NCBI GenBank assembly: GCA_016929335.1
Contig: JAFGIY010000213.1
Span: 1 to 64,000, forward strand
Direction of reading: 5' to 3'
From: Acidobacteriota bacterium
GTDB taxonomy: Bacteria > Acidobacteriota > UBA6911
DNA length: 64,000 nt
Made by a program: the position numbers and the translations under genes. Under the pieces are notes generated by a model. The model worked only from the letters and a program-made list of their open reading frames with translations. It was not told the DNA's origin and ran no database searches. Positions 1 through 7,991 of the stretch are shown here, one piece after another. How positions within the stretch are numbered: position 1 is the first letter of the stretch; every line of letters begins with the position of its first letter.

Positions 1-81
1 TAATCCCCAAATGGCTATTCGGCCGGCATTTAAAGGTGGGCCAAATTAAAGTTCCGAAGTGGGCCAATTTAGAGTACCGAA
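1..81. mobile_element. Probable outer end of an IS21-like insertion sequence
   Basis: Two 23-base direct repeats lie head to tail at 36-58 and 59-81; each starts GTGGGCCAA and ends CCGAA, with four mismatches between them. Multiple short terminal repeats with a GTGGGCCAA core are, as I recall, typical of IS21-family ends, where IstA binds. No transposase gene is visible, so istA/istB would lie outside the window to the left. The repeat overlaps the 3' end of the next gene, as expected if the element inserted there. It could instead be a short unrelated tandem repeat. Confidence 0.45.
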
Positions 82-404
82 ATCAACCAGGCTCTTCCTG
101 TTATGTGGTCATATTTCATGACAACACTCGCAGAGTCTGGATATATAAGGACTTCATATCGGTTTAGTCTGCCCTGAAGCCAGACGGCCGCCAGCACGGT
201 AAGGCATAGAATCAGGGTTATATATATGCGTTCTGAAGGGCTTTTTATTCTTCGCCGTAAATGCTTGTCAAGGTTCCCAGCCTCTTCGGCTTTTGGTGGC
301 GGGGTTTCTGGCAAATCTCCCGTTGGTTTCATGATTTCTCTCCAGTATTTATAGTGTAGGGGATTCCTTTTAACGCGGCCTCCTTTTCTGAGATCATCGC
401 TCAT
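69..404 (-). pseudogene. Small single-pass membrane protein, probably 3'-truncated by the IS end
   Basis: The frame encodes 111 residues from an ATG preceded by a strong AAAGGAG site; a longer upstream start exists but lacks this site. The N-terminal half is charged (many Lys, Arg and Glu), followed by one membrane segment around residues 62-77 (ITLILCLTVLAAVWL) and a short tail with several hydrophobic residues. The last codons and the TAA stop lie inside the 23-base repeats assigned to an IS21-like end, so the natural C-terminus is probably lost. No family is recognised. It could be a complete small protein if the repeat is not an IS. Confidence 0.5.
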
Positions 405-583
405 TCCAGCTCCTTTAAAATTTGACCACTCTTGGTATATAACCAAACGGTTACATACCAATCCATTAATCTAATGACATTATTCGCATCCTATGGCATG
501 TCAATGGCTTGAGCATTTTCTAGTGTAAAATGGCTTAGAACTTGATGGGCACATTGTAATACAAGGATGCAATAGCAGAAATG

Positions 584-604
584 AAAAAGGCTCCCGAAGG
601 AGCC
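584..604 (-). terminator. Rho-independent terminator of the 651-2503 cassette
   Basis: Read on the minus strand, a GGCTCC stem, TTCG loop and GGAGCC stem are followed by five T residues. It lies about 45 bases past the stop of the last cassette gene and closes the three-gene unit. Confidence 0.85.
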
Positions 605-650
605 TCCGGAGGAGTAATTCCTTGCCTTTAGCTATTCTTATAAATCAGTT

Positions 651-1166
651 TTAGATGAGTGAGATATCTTCCCGGATTTTTGGGTTAAGCTCCAGCGGAT
701 TTAATCTTTTGTTTTGAATGGCCTCTCTCAAAAGGTTTTGAAGGGCGAGCTTCGTGAAACGACGTGTCTTTTCAGTTCTGAAACAATCAACTATTATATT
801 GGCCATGAGACCTAAAGACCGATAGGTCAACGCAACAATATCTCGATGGCTTTGCTTCATATCCTCTATTGGGGTTCTGCCGAGGCTATTGACGATTTGC
901 AGGCCAACCGCTTCTAGTGCAGACTGATCAAAGTAGGCAAAATCCATTGACTCGACGTGTTGGCCTTCTGCAACGAAAGCTAGAACAGCATCATTAAGAG
1001 CCGATTCACTCTCGATCATCCATACAGATAAAGAGTTGCTAGCGGTCTTTAGGCTGCCGGTTATCGCATCAGCCGAAACTTCTGCTCCATTTATGATATC
1101 GTTCTGTCTCCACTTAGCCGCCTCGATTTTCCTAACCAATAGGCGCATTCCGTAGCGACTCCTCAA
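651..1166 (-). CDS. Protein of unknown function, third gene of an overlapping cassette
   Basis: 171 residues if started at the first ATG; a second ATG seven codons in (MRLLVRK) is equally possible. I see no signal peptide or membrane segment and recognise no catalytic motif. The sequence looks mostly helical, with a basic C-terminal third that ends in KIREDISLI. The start lies about 35 bases inside the preceding gene (1132-1773), so the two are probably translationally coupled. A strong terminator follows. Function unknown; context suggests it works with the two genes upstream. Confidence 0.6.
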   Translation of the reverse strand: MRSRYGMRLLVRKIEAAKWRQNDIINGAEVSADAITGSLKTASNSLSVWMIESESALNDAVLAFVAEGQHVESMDFAYFDQSALEAVGLQIVNSLGRTPIEDMKQSHRDIVALTYRSLGLMANIIVDCFRTEKTRRFTKLALQNLLREAIQNKRLNPLELNPKIREDISLI

Positions 1167-1773
1167 GATCCGCTAAAACCTGCTGAATGTAGCTTTTTAG
1201 CCATTCTTCTGGCGGTGATACATTCTTAAGTGAGTTCAAGCATTCCACTGTACCCCAATTCTCGAATGCACGAATCCCGCATTCCCTTACCTCGACCGAT
1301 TGATGAGCTAGCGCTGCTAGCGCAATGGTCGGGCCTTGCGGGGCAACTTCATGATAGCGGAGGTGGGCCAATACCCTGAGAATGCCCGCTGCAATTGCAG
1401 CATCGCCATAATTGTCGATAAAAAGCGAATTGATCCATTCTTTTGTTACTGAAGCATTCTCTGCCAGACGCTCTCTAAGGAAAAAATCAGCCGATGAATC
1501 GCGACCATACTCGAAATCACTCTCTCGGATTAGCTCTGTCAATTTCACATTAAACTCCCCCCTATACTGCCTCATTCTTGCTTCGTTAAGTCGGTTTTCA
1601 AGGCTTACTTTGCTAGAGTAATCTGCAATATCAACATTCAGCAAGCGAGTGGAAGCAGTATCGGCTTGTTCGATCATACTTGAGAGCAGATCCGGAACGT
1701 GGTCTTTTCGCGGGGTCTCCTCGGCGCTTTCGGAAATCTTCTGATTTATTGTATCGTAGATGACGTTATCCAT
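1132..1773 (-). CDS. Protein of unknown function with HEAT-like C-terminal helices
   Basis: 213 residues, no signal peptide. The C-terminal part (about residues 125-185) has the rhythm of paired alpha helices with small and hydrophobic residues, as in HEAT or armadillo-like repeats: ILRVLAHLRYHE, then IALAALAHQSVEVRECGIRAFENWG. Such repeats usually bind a partner protein; that role is inferred. It overlaps the upstream gene (1766-2503) by 8 bases and the downstream gene by about 35, so the three form one operon. No enzyme motif is seen. Confidence 0.6.
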   Translation of the reverse strand: MDNVIYDTINQKISESAEETPRKDHVPDLLSSMIEQADTASTRLLNVDIADYSSKVSLENRLNEARMRQYRGEFNVKLTELIRESDFEYGRDSSADFFLRERLAENASVTKEWINSLFIDNYGDAAIAAGILRVLAHLRYHEVAPQGPTIALAALAHQSVEVRECGIRAFENWGTVECLNSLKNVSPPEEWLKSYIQQVLADLEESLRNAPIG

Positions 1774-2503
1774 TTAGACGTTCCCGCAAGTCTGTAAGAA
1801 TTGTCTCCCGAAGCTGCAATGCAGAGGTGTTGTATGCTCTGACCGCTTCGATATCAAAACGAGGCTGCATGTTATCTTGGAAGGTATTGATATCAAAAAT
1901 AACCTGGATGCGATCAAAGCCGATTCCGCCTTGCATCAGGAATTTGCCCTGTACCCTGTTCACTTGCGTTATCACATTAATCGATTCCTGCCCTTGAGCC
2001 ATATCTATTGCTCCTCTTGCAATGCAACGTGAGTTCCACAAATGTGGCGGATTGTTATGGTAATACCCCAAGGGAACGAGGATGCGCGAATAGACTTCTT
2101 GAAGTCCCTCTTCAGTCATTTGATCCATGAGTCCATCAGTCACTAGAGAAAGCCTCGTTCCTTTTCGGGGAAACAATGACAATATTCGGCCAAGGTAATC
2201 CTCTGATGTTCGTGCGAAATCTTCAAGGAGCCCCATGTTTGCTCCAAGTGGCTTGATCGAATTCTTTTCGATGGTTATGCGGTCTATGTCGAATTCAATA
2301 ATCCACTCATTCCTCGTGGAGGAAAGCCGCAATCTCACCTGCGGGTCTAGTGACGGTCCTAATTGCACTTGTTGATAGGTACTCGGTAGCAGAGCTTGTT
2401 CTCGAAATATCTGGAGCAACGGAGGGATGGTATCTGCCGACGGTTTTAAATCCGCTAGATTGCCAAAAAAACTAGTTTGATACTTCATTGGAACGGCGAT
2501 CAT
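1766..2503 (-). CDS. Possible TIGR04255-like protein, first gene of the cassette
   Basis: 245 residues, soluble. The layout resembles the sporadically distributed TIGR04255 family: a beta-rich N-terminal half with a line of the type RLRLSSTRNEWIIEFDIDRI, then a long middle section, and a C-terminal IFDINTFQ-type strand before a helix ending in LRETILTDLRERL. This match is from memory of the family's shape and is weak. It leads an operon with two unknown genes, next to an integrated element. Such families are often found in mobile or defence-rich regions, so a defence or toxin-antitoxin role is possible but not shown. Confidence 0.45.
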   Translation of the reverse strand: MIAVPMKYQTSFFGNLADLKPSADTIPPLLQIFREQALLPSTYQQVQLGPSLDPQVRLRLSSTRNEWIIEFDIDRITIEKNSIKPLGANMGLLEDFARTSEDYLGRILSLFPRKGTRLSLVTDGLMDQMTEEGLQEVYSRILVPLGYYHNNPPHLWNSRCIARGAIDMAQGQESINVITQVNRVQGKFLMQGGIGFDRIQVIFDINTFQDNMQPRFDIEAVRAYNTSALQLRETILTDLRERLNG

Positions 2504-2853
2504 TGAATTCTCCCTTGGTTGGTTTTACCGCAACACCATGCTATATCTTAGTGGCAAGTTAGCCTTTTCGGAATAAAAATCGATATCCTCCAAAATCTCC
2601 GATCATCATTGCAATAGAACTTCTACACGAATCCGCTAAATCAACCATGAGACGTCAAATGCGGAATCCCTTACCAAGCATTGCCAATATTTAAAGAATC
2701 CAGCGGAAAGCCGCTGCTAGCAGTACAAAGCAATCCCGGCTTCCCGCCTCGGTGGTTATGGGAGCGAGCCCACCCTCGCCGCCATATATCCCGTGGCGGT
2801 CGGTTCAGCGGACGTTATCCGGTATCCCGGCCCGGGTCCGCTCCGGGTGAAAA
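2504..2853. other. Gene-free stretch rich in short hairpins at the element's left edge
   Basis: No convincing gene. Several short inverted repeats crowd together between about 2690 and 2860: AGCGG/CCGCT near 2700, CCGCCA/TGGCGG near 2780-2800, AGCGGAC/GTCCGCT near 2808-2840, and repeated CCCGG/CCGGG. The stretch separates the cassette at 651-2503 from the satellite-like genes and may hold the left attachment site, a packaging site or a structured RNA. None of these can be decided by eye. Confidence 0.35.
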
Positions 2854-3225
2854 CTACCTAAATTCCAAGCCCGTTCTAATCATCGCCGCGTTGTATCTCG
2901 ATTTCTCGCGGGATTTTTGCATAAGTGTTTCATATCGCGTCACCGTCGCTCGAACGTCTGACGGCCATAATGCCCGATCAGCAGGAAGTGCCTTCACTTC
3001 TCCCGATGCGGAACGCAATTGATATGCTGTTTTCCCGTTCTTGGTTTCCATGCGAATGGAAAAGTCTTTGCGTTGACTCGCACTAGCGGTTTTTGCTCGA
3101 AATTTGGCAACGTCCGCCAGGATTTTCGAGTTTTTCCTTTTCGCATCCTGAAATTCCAATTCGAGAATTCTGGATTCAATATCCACAATTTGTTCATCTA
3201 ACATTCTAATTCCTTTCCAGCGCAT
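2854..3225 (-). CDS. Small unknown protein of the satellite-like element
   Basis: 123 residues, with a possible later start at MLDEQIVDIE (residue 8), which fits a compact coiled coil better. Residues 8-50 are charged and helical (ILELEFQDAKRKNSKILADVAKF); the rest is basic, with SQRKDFSIRMETKNGKTAYQL. No family is recognised. Its start overlaps the end of the preceding 228-residue gene by about 20 bases, which suggests coupling. Position after the small terminase gene would fit a packaging or interference role, but nothing in the sequence proves it. Confidence 0.55.
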   Translation of the reverse strand: MRWKGIRMLDEQIVDIESRILELEFQDAKRKNSKILADVAKFRAKTASASQRKDFSIRMETKNGKTAYQLRSASGEVKALPADRALWPSDVRATVTRYETLMQKSREKSRYNAAMIRTGLEFR

Positions 3226-3892
3226 TAACGCGCGCTGATAGTTCGCTCAGTTTGGCCATTGCCGGAGAATCCGTTTTTTGCGGTGCCATCAAGAAGGCCT
3301 GTGATTCTGAAACTTCGACGATTTCCATCGCGTTCAGCTTGAAACTAGAAAATTCGTTTTCATACTGCTCGATGCGTCGGCGAAGATCCGAAAGAAGTCC
3401 GTGACTCATTTCGTGAACTTCCCGGATTGCCGCAAAAATGCGCTCTTGGGCGCGTCTTAAGGCTGGGCCGTTATATCGAATCTTAAATGTTTTGGAGTCC
3501 GTGAAAACACTGTGCGAAATTTCAAGCTTTTCGAATCGGTAAAAACGCCCAAGATCCTTCACGCGATCCAGACAAGCGTTGTGAAATTCTTGAATCGCCT
3601 CCGCCGTGGATGACTCGATCGCCAGCAAAAGCTGGTTGCGTTTATGTTGATAGACGCTTTTTACGCCATCGCGTGTAAGCCTCATCTTCTTCAAAGCGGC
3701 TGTGATCGGAAAAGCGGTAGGCGAGCCCGCAGCTTGCGCCGGTGCCAGCTTCGCCGCAAGTTCGACGCACTCTTTGTCAAGCCGGTTGTATTCCGCCTCT
3801 ACCGCTGGCCAGGTTTTTTGCAGCTCGGCAAGTTCAGAAACGAGCCGTGCATTTTCGTGAAGCTGTGAATCAAAAAACTGTTTGATATCCAT
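3206..3892 (-). CDS. Coiled-coil protein of unknown function
   Basis: 228 residues, largely alpha-helical. The first 60 residues look like a coiled coil (ENARLVSELAELQ and LDKECVELAAKL); the middle holds ERIFAAIREVHEMSHGL and RRRIEQYENEF, and the end returns to a heptad-like pattern (MAKLSELSARVNALERN). No membrane segment or catalytic motif is visible. It lies 39 bases after the small terminase gene in the same direction. Phage scaffold or tail-assembly proteins can look like this, but no specific family is recognised. Confidence 0.55.
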   Translation of the reverse strand: MDIKQFFDSQLHENARLVSELAELQKTWPAVEAEYNRLDKECVELAAKLAPAQAAGSPTAFPITAALKKMRLTRDGVKSVYQHKRNQLLLAIESSTAEAIQEFHNACLDRVKDLGRFYRFEKLEISHSVFTDSKTFKIRYNGPALRRAQERIFAAIREVHEMSHGLLSDLRRRIEQYENEFSSFKLNAMEIVEVSESQAFLMAPQKTDSPAMAKLSELSARVNALERN

Positions 3893-3931
3893 TACTGTGA
3901 TCCTTTCCCGGTCATCAGACCGGATTGATTG

Positions 3932-4387
3932 TTATTTGTACTTCCCCCAAAAGGGATCCTTTTTGACAGGAGCTGCCCTCGGCACACGCCGGTCTGAACT
4001 CGGCGTCATGCCGTAATCCTTCATGTAGCTGATTAGAACTCTCATATGGGCGTTGCGGCTTTTGACCAACGGGTGAACCTGCATATTCCCATTGATGGTT
4101 ATCATTTCGCCGCCATCGGCCTCGATCTGCTCATTCATCCGCCGATGTTCTGCCATCAATGAACATATCTGAATGAATCCGGCTTCAAAAATGGCATTGA
4201 GCCTCCCTGTTTTTTCAAGCTTTGGCGCTTCTGCATCCCACACTTCAGACTCATAGGGCCCAAACCAGTTCGGTTTTTTTGCCCTGCCGATGCCTTCATA
4301 ACCCGGCAGATATAAAATTTTCCCTTGGCGCTTTCGACGCTCTGCTCTTACGCCAAATTCACAACCTAAAGGCCCTCGTTCTCCCAT
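3932..4387 (-). CDS. P27-family phage terminase small subunit
   Basis: 151 residues. The C-terminal signature of the P27 small terminase family is clear: HPLVKSRNAHMRVLISYM followed by DYGMTPSSDRR. An internal helix-turn-helix-like region (FEAGFIQICSLMAEHRRMNEQI) precedes it. Small terminases recognise the packaging site on phage DNA and load the large subunit. No large terminase, portal or capsid gene is present, so the protein may act on a helper phage's packaging motor, as in phage-inducible islands. That last point is inference from context. Confidence 0.8.
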   Translation of the reverse strand: MGERGPLGCEFGVRAERRKRQGKILYLPGYEGIGRAKKPNWFGPYESEVWDAEAPKLEKTGRLNAIFEAGFIQICSLMAEHRRMNEQIEADGGEMITINGNMQVHPLVKSRNAHMRVLISYMKDYGMTPSSDRRVPRAAPVKKDPFWGKYK

Positions 4388-4521
4388 TTGTTCCTCCTAG
4401 CGAAATTTTTAAACTGTACGCGTGTGTGTGTGCCCAGCCACCCGGTCGTTTTTGCCCAGATATAGAGTATCTTCCCCGCCCCTCCATCTCTTATCCTTGC
4501 ACACACTTAGCGTCTGCCTGT

Positions 4522-4701
4522 CTATCGCCTGCAATCTTTGCTTGGCATAAACGCCCGCAGCGTTGCCTTGACTGCAGCCCGGAATGAAGCCGTCGACCGT
4601 GGCTTCCGACGTGTTTTAGCTGGTGTGTTCCCGAACAGATTGCATTGTTTGGTACTCGAAGTAACTGAAGTAACCGATTTTCTATTATCTCTATAAACCA
4701 T
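4522..4701 (-). CDS. Small basic protein beside the candidate origin
   Basis: 59 residues from an ATG with a good GAGGTG site six or seven bases upstream; a longer frame starts at 4752 without such a site. The product is rich in Lys, Arg, Ser and Thr (KSVTSVTSSTKQC, KTRRKPRSTASFR) and has no membrane segment. The gene starts between the two arms of the inverted repeat at 4657-4783. It could bind DNA or nucleic acid, judged only from charge, or it might not be a real gene. Confidence 0.35.
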   Translation of the reverse strand: MVYRDNRKSVTSVTSSTKQCNLFGNTPAKTRRKPRSTASFRAAVKATLRAFMPSKDCRR

Positions 4702-4783
4702 GTTTTTCACCTCACACAGATTTTTCGCAAAGCGCGCGCGCGTATAGGACATAATGGGAAATCGGTTACTTCGATTACTTCAG
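4657..4783. repeat. Inverted repeat with four iteron-like GAAGTAAC units, candidate origin
   Basis: The arms at 4657-4680 and 4759-4783 are near-perfect inverse copies. Each arm holds two copies of a nine-base unit GAAGTAAC(T/C) with one variant GAAGTAATC. The 78-base centre is AT-rich on one side (TATTATCTCTATAAA) and has an alternating GCGCGCGCGCG run near 4733. It directly follows the stop of the primase-helicase gene. P4-like elements place repeat-rich origins near their primase gene, so this is a good origin candidate. It might instead be an operator. Confidence 0.45.
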
Positions 4784-4786
4784 TGA

Positions 4787-7048
4787 TCACCTTGCACCCC
4801 TCAGGAGCAGGGAAGCCGCTGCGATTTGATCCCTAATACATAGAGACCGCTGGGCATAGACTACCTGCCGCTTGCCGTTTATCTTCCACTTGGTATCTTT
4901 TACGCCAGGATTACGGACAGCCACATAGCCCACCTCTTCCATCCGGTGGGGAATGATCCGAGCATTACCACGGTTTCTAAGCCATTGGGCAAAGTCAGAA
5001 TCGACATGCGCGCAGATATCGGCGAGAGTAAGCACCTCGGGATTGCCAAGCTTGTCTATGGCGTCGGATAGCTCCGCGTCTTCAGGAGCCTGATTAGCGT
5101 CTACAATGGACCAGAAGGCATCAGTCTTAGGAGGAGGTGCTTTAGGGTCAAATGAGGATAGGTCTATGCTGTGAAGATACGCAGCAACGTGACGATACCC
5201 TTCAGACTCGTACCACCGATAAAGATTCGTCCAATAATCTGCCTTAAAATCATCCTTGCTCAGGTCGGACCAGGCCACATAATGCCGCCTATCATCCGCA
5301 GGCAAATAGATCCCGTCTGTTTTGTGATTCGTCGTGATGACTACGCCGCAGACATTAAAAACGCTGTATTCCCTGAGGTGCTTTTCATCGCATCGTAAAA
5401 CGTCGGGAGGTGCCGCTGTATATGCTTTGAGGTGATCATAAAAACTGAATCGGTCAATGTCGCCCAAATCCCTTGCTTCATTAATCCTCAAAATCACACT
5501 CTTGATGAATCCATTAAAACGGCCTAACAAATGAGTGGGTGACACTTCGGAAAAGTTCCAAGGACCCACCGCATATTTGACAGGCTCAAGTAGAGTATCT
5601 TTGCCGATGCCTTGAAGCCCGCCTAATACCAACGCATGATTTATTTTTTCCTGTGGCCTCTGTACGCGATGAGCAAGCCAGCGAATAATATGCTCCATGT
5701 CTTGTGGATAGACCTTGTTTACATGCGCGAGCCATTCCGTTGCTTGCGCCGGATCTCCCAGCAAAATATGTGCAGGTCGATATAGATTGAAGCACTTCAC
5801 ACCAGCATGGGGGATCCAGCCCCCCTCGGAGATAAGGCGATCCTGTATAATCATTTGTTCGCCAGGAGCCCATGTCATTTGCTCCACGGATCGGCATGCA
5901 TCCAACCATGCGCTTGCTTTTGCAAATTTGTCCTCTTTTGCAGATTTGTCCTCAGGTTCAGGAGCAGAGACCTTTGAATTCACACTGGCAGCCGGCCACA
6001 TTTCCCGGCCAGGGACGAAAATATAGGAGTGCATCGGCATATATGCATAGAAGTCTTCAAGTGATAGCTGGTGATGTTCGGATTGGGATGCTTTAGGCTC
6101 GTATGTCGGGGTGCCATATCCAGCAGCCGCCAAAGCTTTCGCACATTCGGAATAATCGCCGTTATATTCCAAAACGGCTTTTGCCGAAAAAAGATCGTAT
6201 GTACCTTCGGTATCGAATGGTGTCGAAGTAGAAAAAACCTTTAGCCTATTCGTGCCGCCGTGATTAGTGGTAGCCGATACTCCAAAATTTTTCCCCGGCC
6301 GTCTCCAATAAGAAATATCGTTTCGAGAAAATACCAGAGTCCAGTCTTTTAAAACCTCGCGCCATGATGCCCGCTGATTGAATTCATCTCCCGGACGATT
6401 GCCCGCTGAATCGCCGCTGGAACTGCGTGCTTCATATTCCTTTCTTGCAGGCATGGCGTCAAACGCCCGCGCGCATGAATGCAGCAGTTCTCGCTCATCT
6501 TTTGTAATGACCGGAATTTTCGAGAAATCACCTTGAATAAGCTGGTAGGTTTTTTGCAAAGGATGACAAGAAGCCGGACAGCCAGGCAGAAGAAAATATC
6601 CGCCGTTGCCTCTCGTCTCGAATAGCACTTCAATTTCGGATTCGCCCTTAGCCTTGTTTCCCGGCCGCCGTGCTAATTTCGTACTGCCAGGAATAGGTGA
6701 TTCACATCGGTAACCGTAAGCCGCACCGCCCGAAGGGGTGCGGATGATTACTAGCCGCGCGAGCAGATCCGCCCCGCCTTCATGCTGCATAACCAGATCG
6801 CGGAAGGGCTCTTCCAGCTCCGGCGCGTCAATATCGAGATCTTCCAGGTTGCGCGAGATATCTCCACATATGGCCGCTATCCCGAAGCGTGTGCCGTTCC
6901 CATACCAGCGGGTTGCTTCGTCCGGTGTCGGAAACCGCCGTTGATACTCTGCCCAGAGAAAAGGTGGCTTCTTGCTGCCATCGGGTAGTATGGGCACAAA
7001 AGAAACACCCTCTCGAAGCAGGTCATTTGCAAAAGCGTATAGGCTCAT
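4787..7048 (-). CDS. Bifunctional primase-polymerase / superfamily 3-type helicase
   Basis: 753 residues. The N-terminal prim-pol domain (about 1-200) shows the metal-binding LDID motif near residue 72 and the GGYFLLPG motif further on. The C-terminal half carries a DUF5906-type D5/SF3 helicase core: Walker A GGLQGIGKDTLL and a later sensor-like segment VVITTNHKTDGIYLPADDRRH. Such proteins unwind the element's origin and prime replication. The gene lies between the AlpA-like regulator and the iteron-like repeat, as expected for an autonomous satellite replication module. Length and motifs look intact. Confidence 0.9.
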   Translation of the reverse strand: MSLYAFANDLLREGVSFVPILPDGSKKPPFLWAEYQRRFPTPDEATRWYGNGTRFGIAAICGDISRNLEDLDIDAPELEEPFRDLVMQHEGGADLLARLVIIRTPSGGAAYGYRCESPIPGSTKLARRPGNKAKGESEIEVLFETRGNGGYFLLPGCPASCHPLQKTYQLIQGDFSKIPVITKDERELLHSCARAFDAMPARKEYEARSSSGDSAGNRPGDEFNQRASWREVLKDWTLVFSRNDISYWRRPGKNFGVSATTNHGGTNRLKVFSTSTPFDTEGTYDLFSAKAVLEYNGDYSECAKALAAAGYGTPTYEPKASQSEHHQLSLEDFYAYMPMHSYIFVPGREMWPAASVNSKVSAPEPEDKSAKEDKFAKASAWLDACRSVEQMTWAPGEQMIIQDRLISEGGWIPHAGVKCFNLYRPAHILLGDPAQATEWLAHVNKVYPQDMEHIIRWLAHRVQRPQEKINHALVLGGLQGIGKDTLLEPVKYAVGPWNFSEVSPTHLLGRFNGFIKSVILRINEARDLGDIDRFSFYDHLKAYTAAPPDVLRCDEKHLREYSVFNVCGVVITTNHKTDGIYLPADDRRHYVAWSDLSKDDFKADYWTNLYRWYESEGYRHVAAYLHSIDLSSFDPKAPPPKTDAFWSIVDANQAPEDAELSDAIDKLGNPEVLTLADICAHVDSDFAQWLRNRGNARIIPHRMEEVGYVAVRNPGVKDTKWKINGKRQVVYAQRSLCIRDQIAAASLLLRGAR

Positions 7049-7084
7049 GCGCCCCCTTCGCAGGCTATCCAGCCCGCTGATTGG

Positions 7085-7297
7085 CTACTGATTTAATAGC
7101 TCCCTGATTTCACTCGCTCGCCAAGCGGTCGTACGCGGCCCGAGCTTTACCGATCTCGGCGCGCGGCCGTCTTTCACCATGTTCCACCAAGTAGCACGGG
7201 AGACGGGGTATACGCGCAGAATCTGAGGTAGACGCACAAATCCCATTTCGGGGATCTCATTTGCTTGTTTTGGATTTTGTTTACTGACTTTCGGCAT
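7085..7297 (-). CDS. AlpA-family excisionase/transcriptional regulator
   Basis: 70 residues, nearly all of it one MerR-like winged helix-turn-helix: GFVRLPQILRVYPVSRATWW, then MVKDGRAPRSVKLGPRTTAW and a closing SEIRELL. This is the usual AlpA pattern. AlpA proteins of P4-like elements control integrase expression and excision. It sits just upstream of the primase gene, with a gap of 36 bases, and after the integrase and unknown gene in the same direction. Confidence 0.85.
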   Translation of the reverse strand: MPKVSKQNPKQANEIPEMGFVRLPQILRVYPVSRATWWNMVKDGRAPRSVKLGPRTTAWRASEIRELLNQ

Positions 7298-7371
7298 GTC
7301 TACACCTCATTAGATTTACAAATGAGGTATAGCGCAGGTTTTTTGCCAGACTATATAGATGCAAGTAAAAT

Positions 7372-7989
7372 TTATTTCGTGGACTTGTTTTTCGTTCGAT
7401 AGAAGACCGATTCTACAGTTCTAAATTTTAATCCCAGATGTTTACCTATCGTTTTAAGAATTTCCCTATCGCTTGGCCGTTCATGCGCCTCATACTGATT
7501 TTTAATCTCATCGAAGAGTTTCATTATTCTAGCGTGTTTGGAAGCTACCTTTTTGCTTCGGGCTTCGCGCCATTGCGCCATTTTCGCCCGAGACTTACGA
7601 CCTGTAACAGCGGGCTTTTCGTGCGGCCGTACGTCAAGCATGGTTTCGAGTCGGCCGACGGCCAAGGCATACCGCGCGATTGCATCGCAGTCTTTGCTTT
7701 GCAAATTCTTATACAGATAATGCAGATTGGTAAGTAAGGCGTCGGCATTATTCAATTCTTCATTTGCGCCAGTAGCAAAAACACTTTTTTCTCCGAAGGG
7801 CATATCGTTTGGCCATTTATTAATGCCATGCTTTCTCAGGATTGCCCGCGCCCGTTGCTCAATATCCCTTAACAGCTTTTCGAGAGTGGCATTCTCGCGG
7901 ATTCGCTGATACTCTCGCTCTTCCGCTTTGCCGAATCCCTTGATTACCTTTCGAGAAAAAATGCCTGAATCTATTTTCTTGATTGGCAT
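7372..7989 (-). CDS. Unknown protein following the integrase
   Basis: 205 residues from an ATG two bases after the integrase stop; the open frame extends further upstream inside the integrase gene but the inner start fits the spacing. The protein is charged and helical, with no Cys-rich or membrane region. The end (PSDREILKTIGKHLGLKFRTVESVFYR) reads like a helix-turn-helix of the sigma-like type, so DNA binding is possible. Likely translationally linked to the integrase gene. No family is recognised. Confidence 0.6.
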   Translation of the reverse strand: MPIKKIDSGIFSRKVIKGFGKAEEREYQRIRENATLEKLLRDIEQRARAILRKHGINKWPNDMPFGEKSVFATGANEELNNADALLTNLHYLYKNLQSKDCDAIARYALAVGRLETMLDVRPHEKPAVTGRKSRAKMAQWREARSKKVASKHARIMKLFDEIKNQYEAHERPSDREILKTIGKHLGLKFRTVESVFYRTKNKSTK

Positions 7990-7991
7990 GG

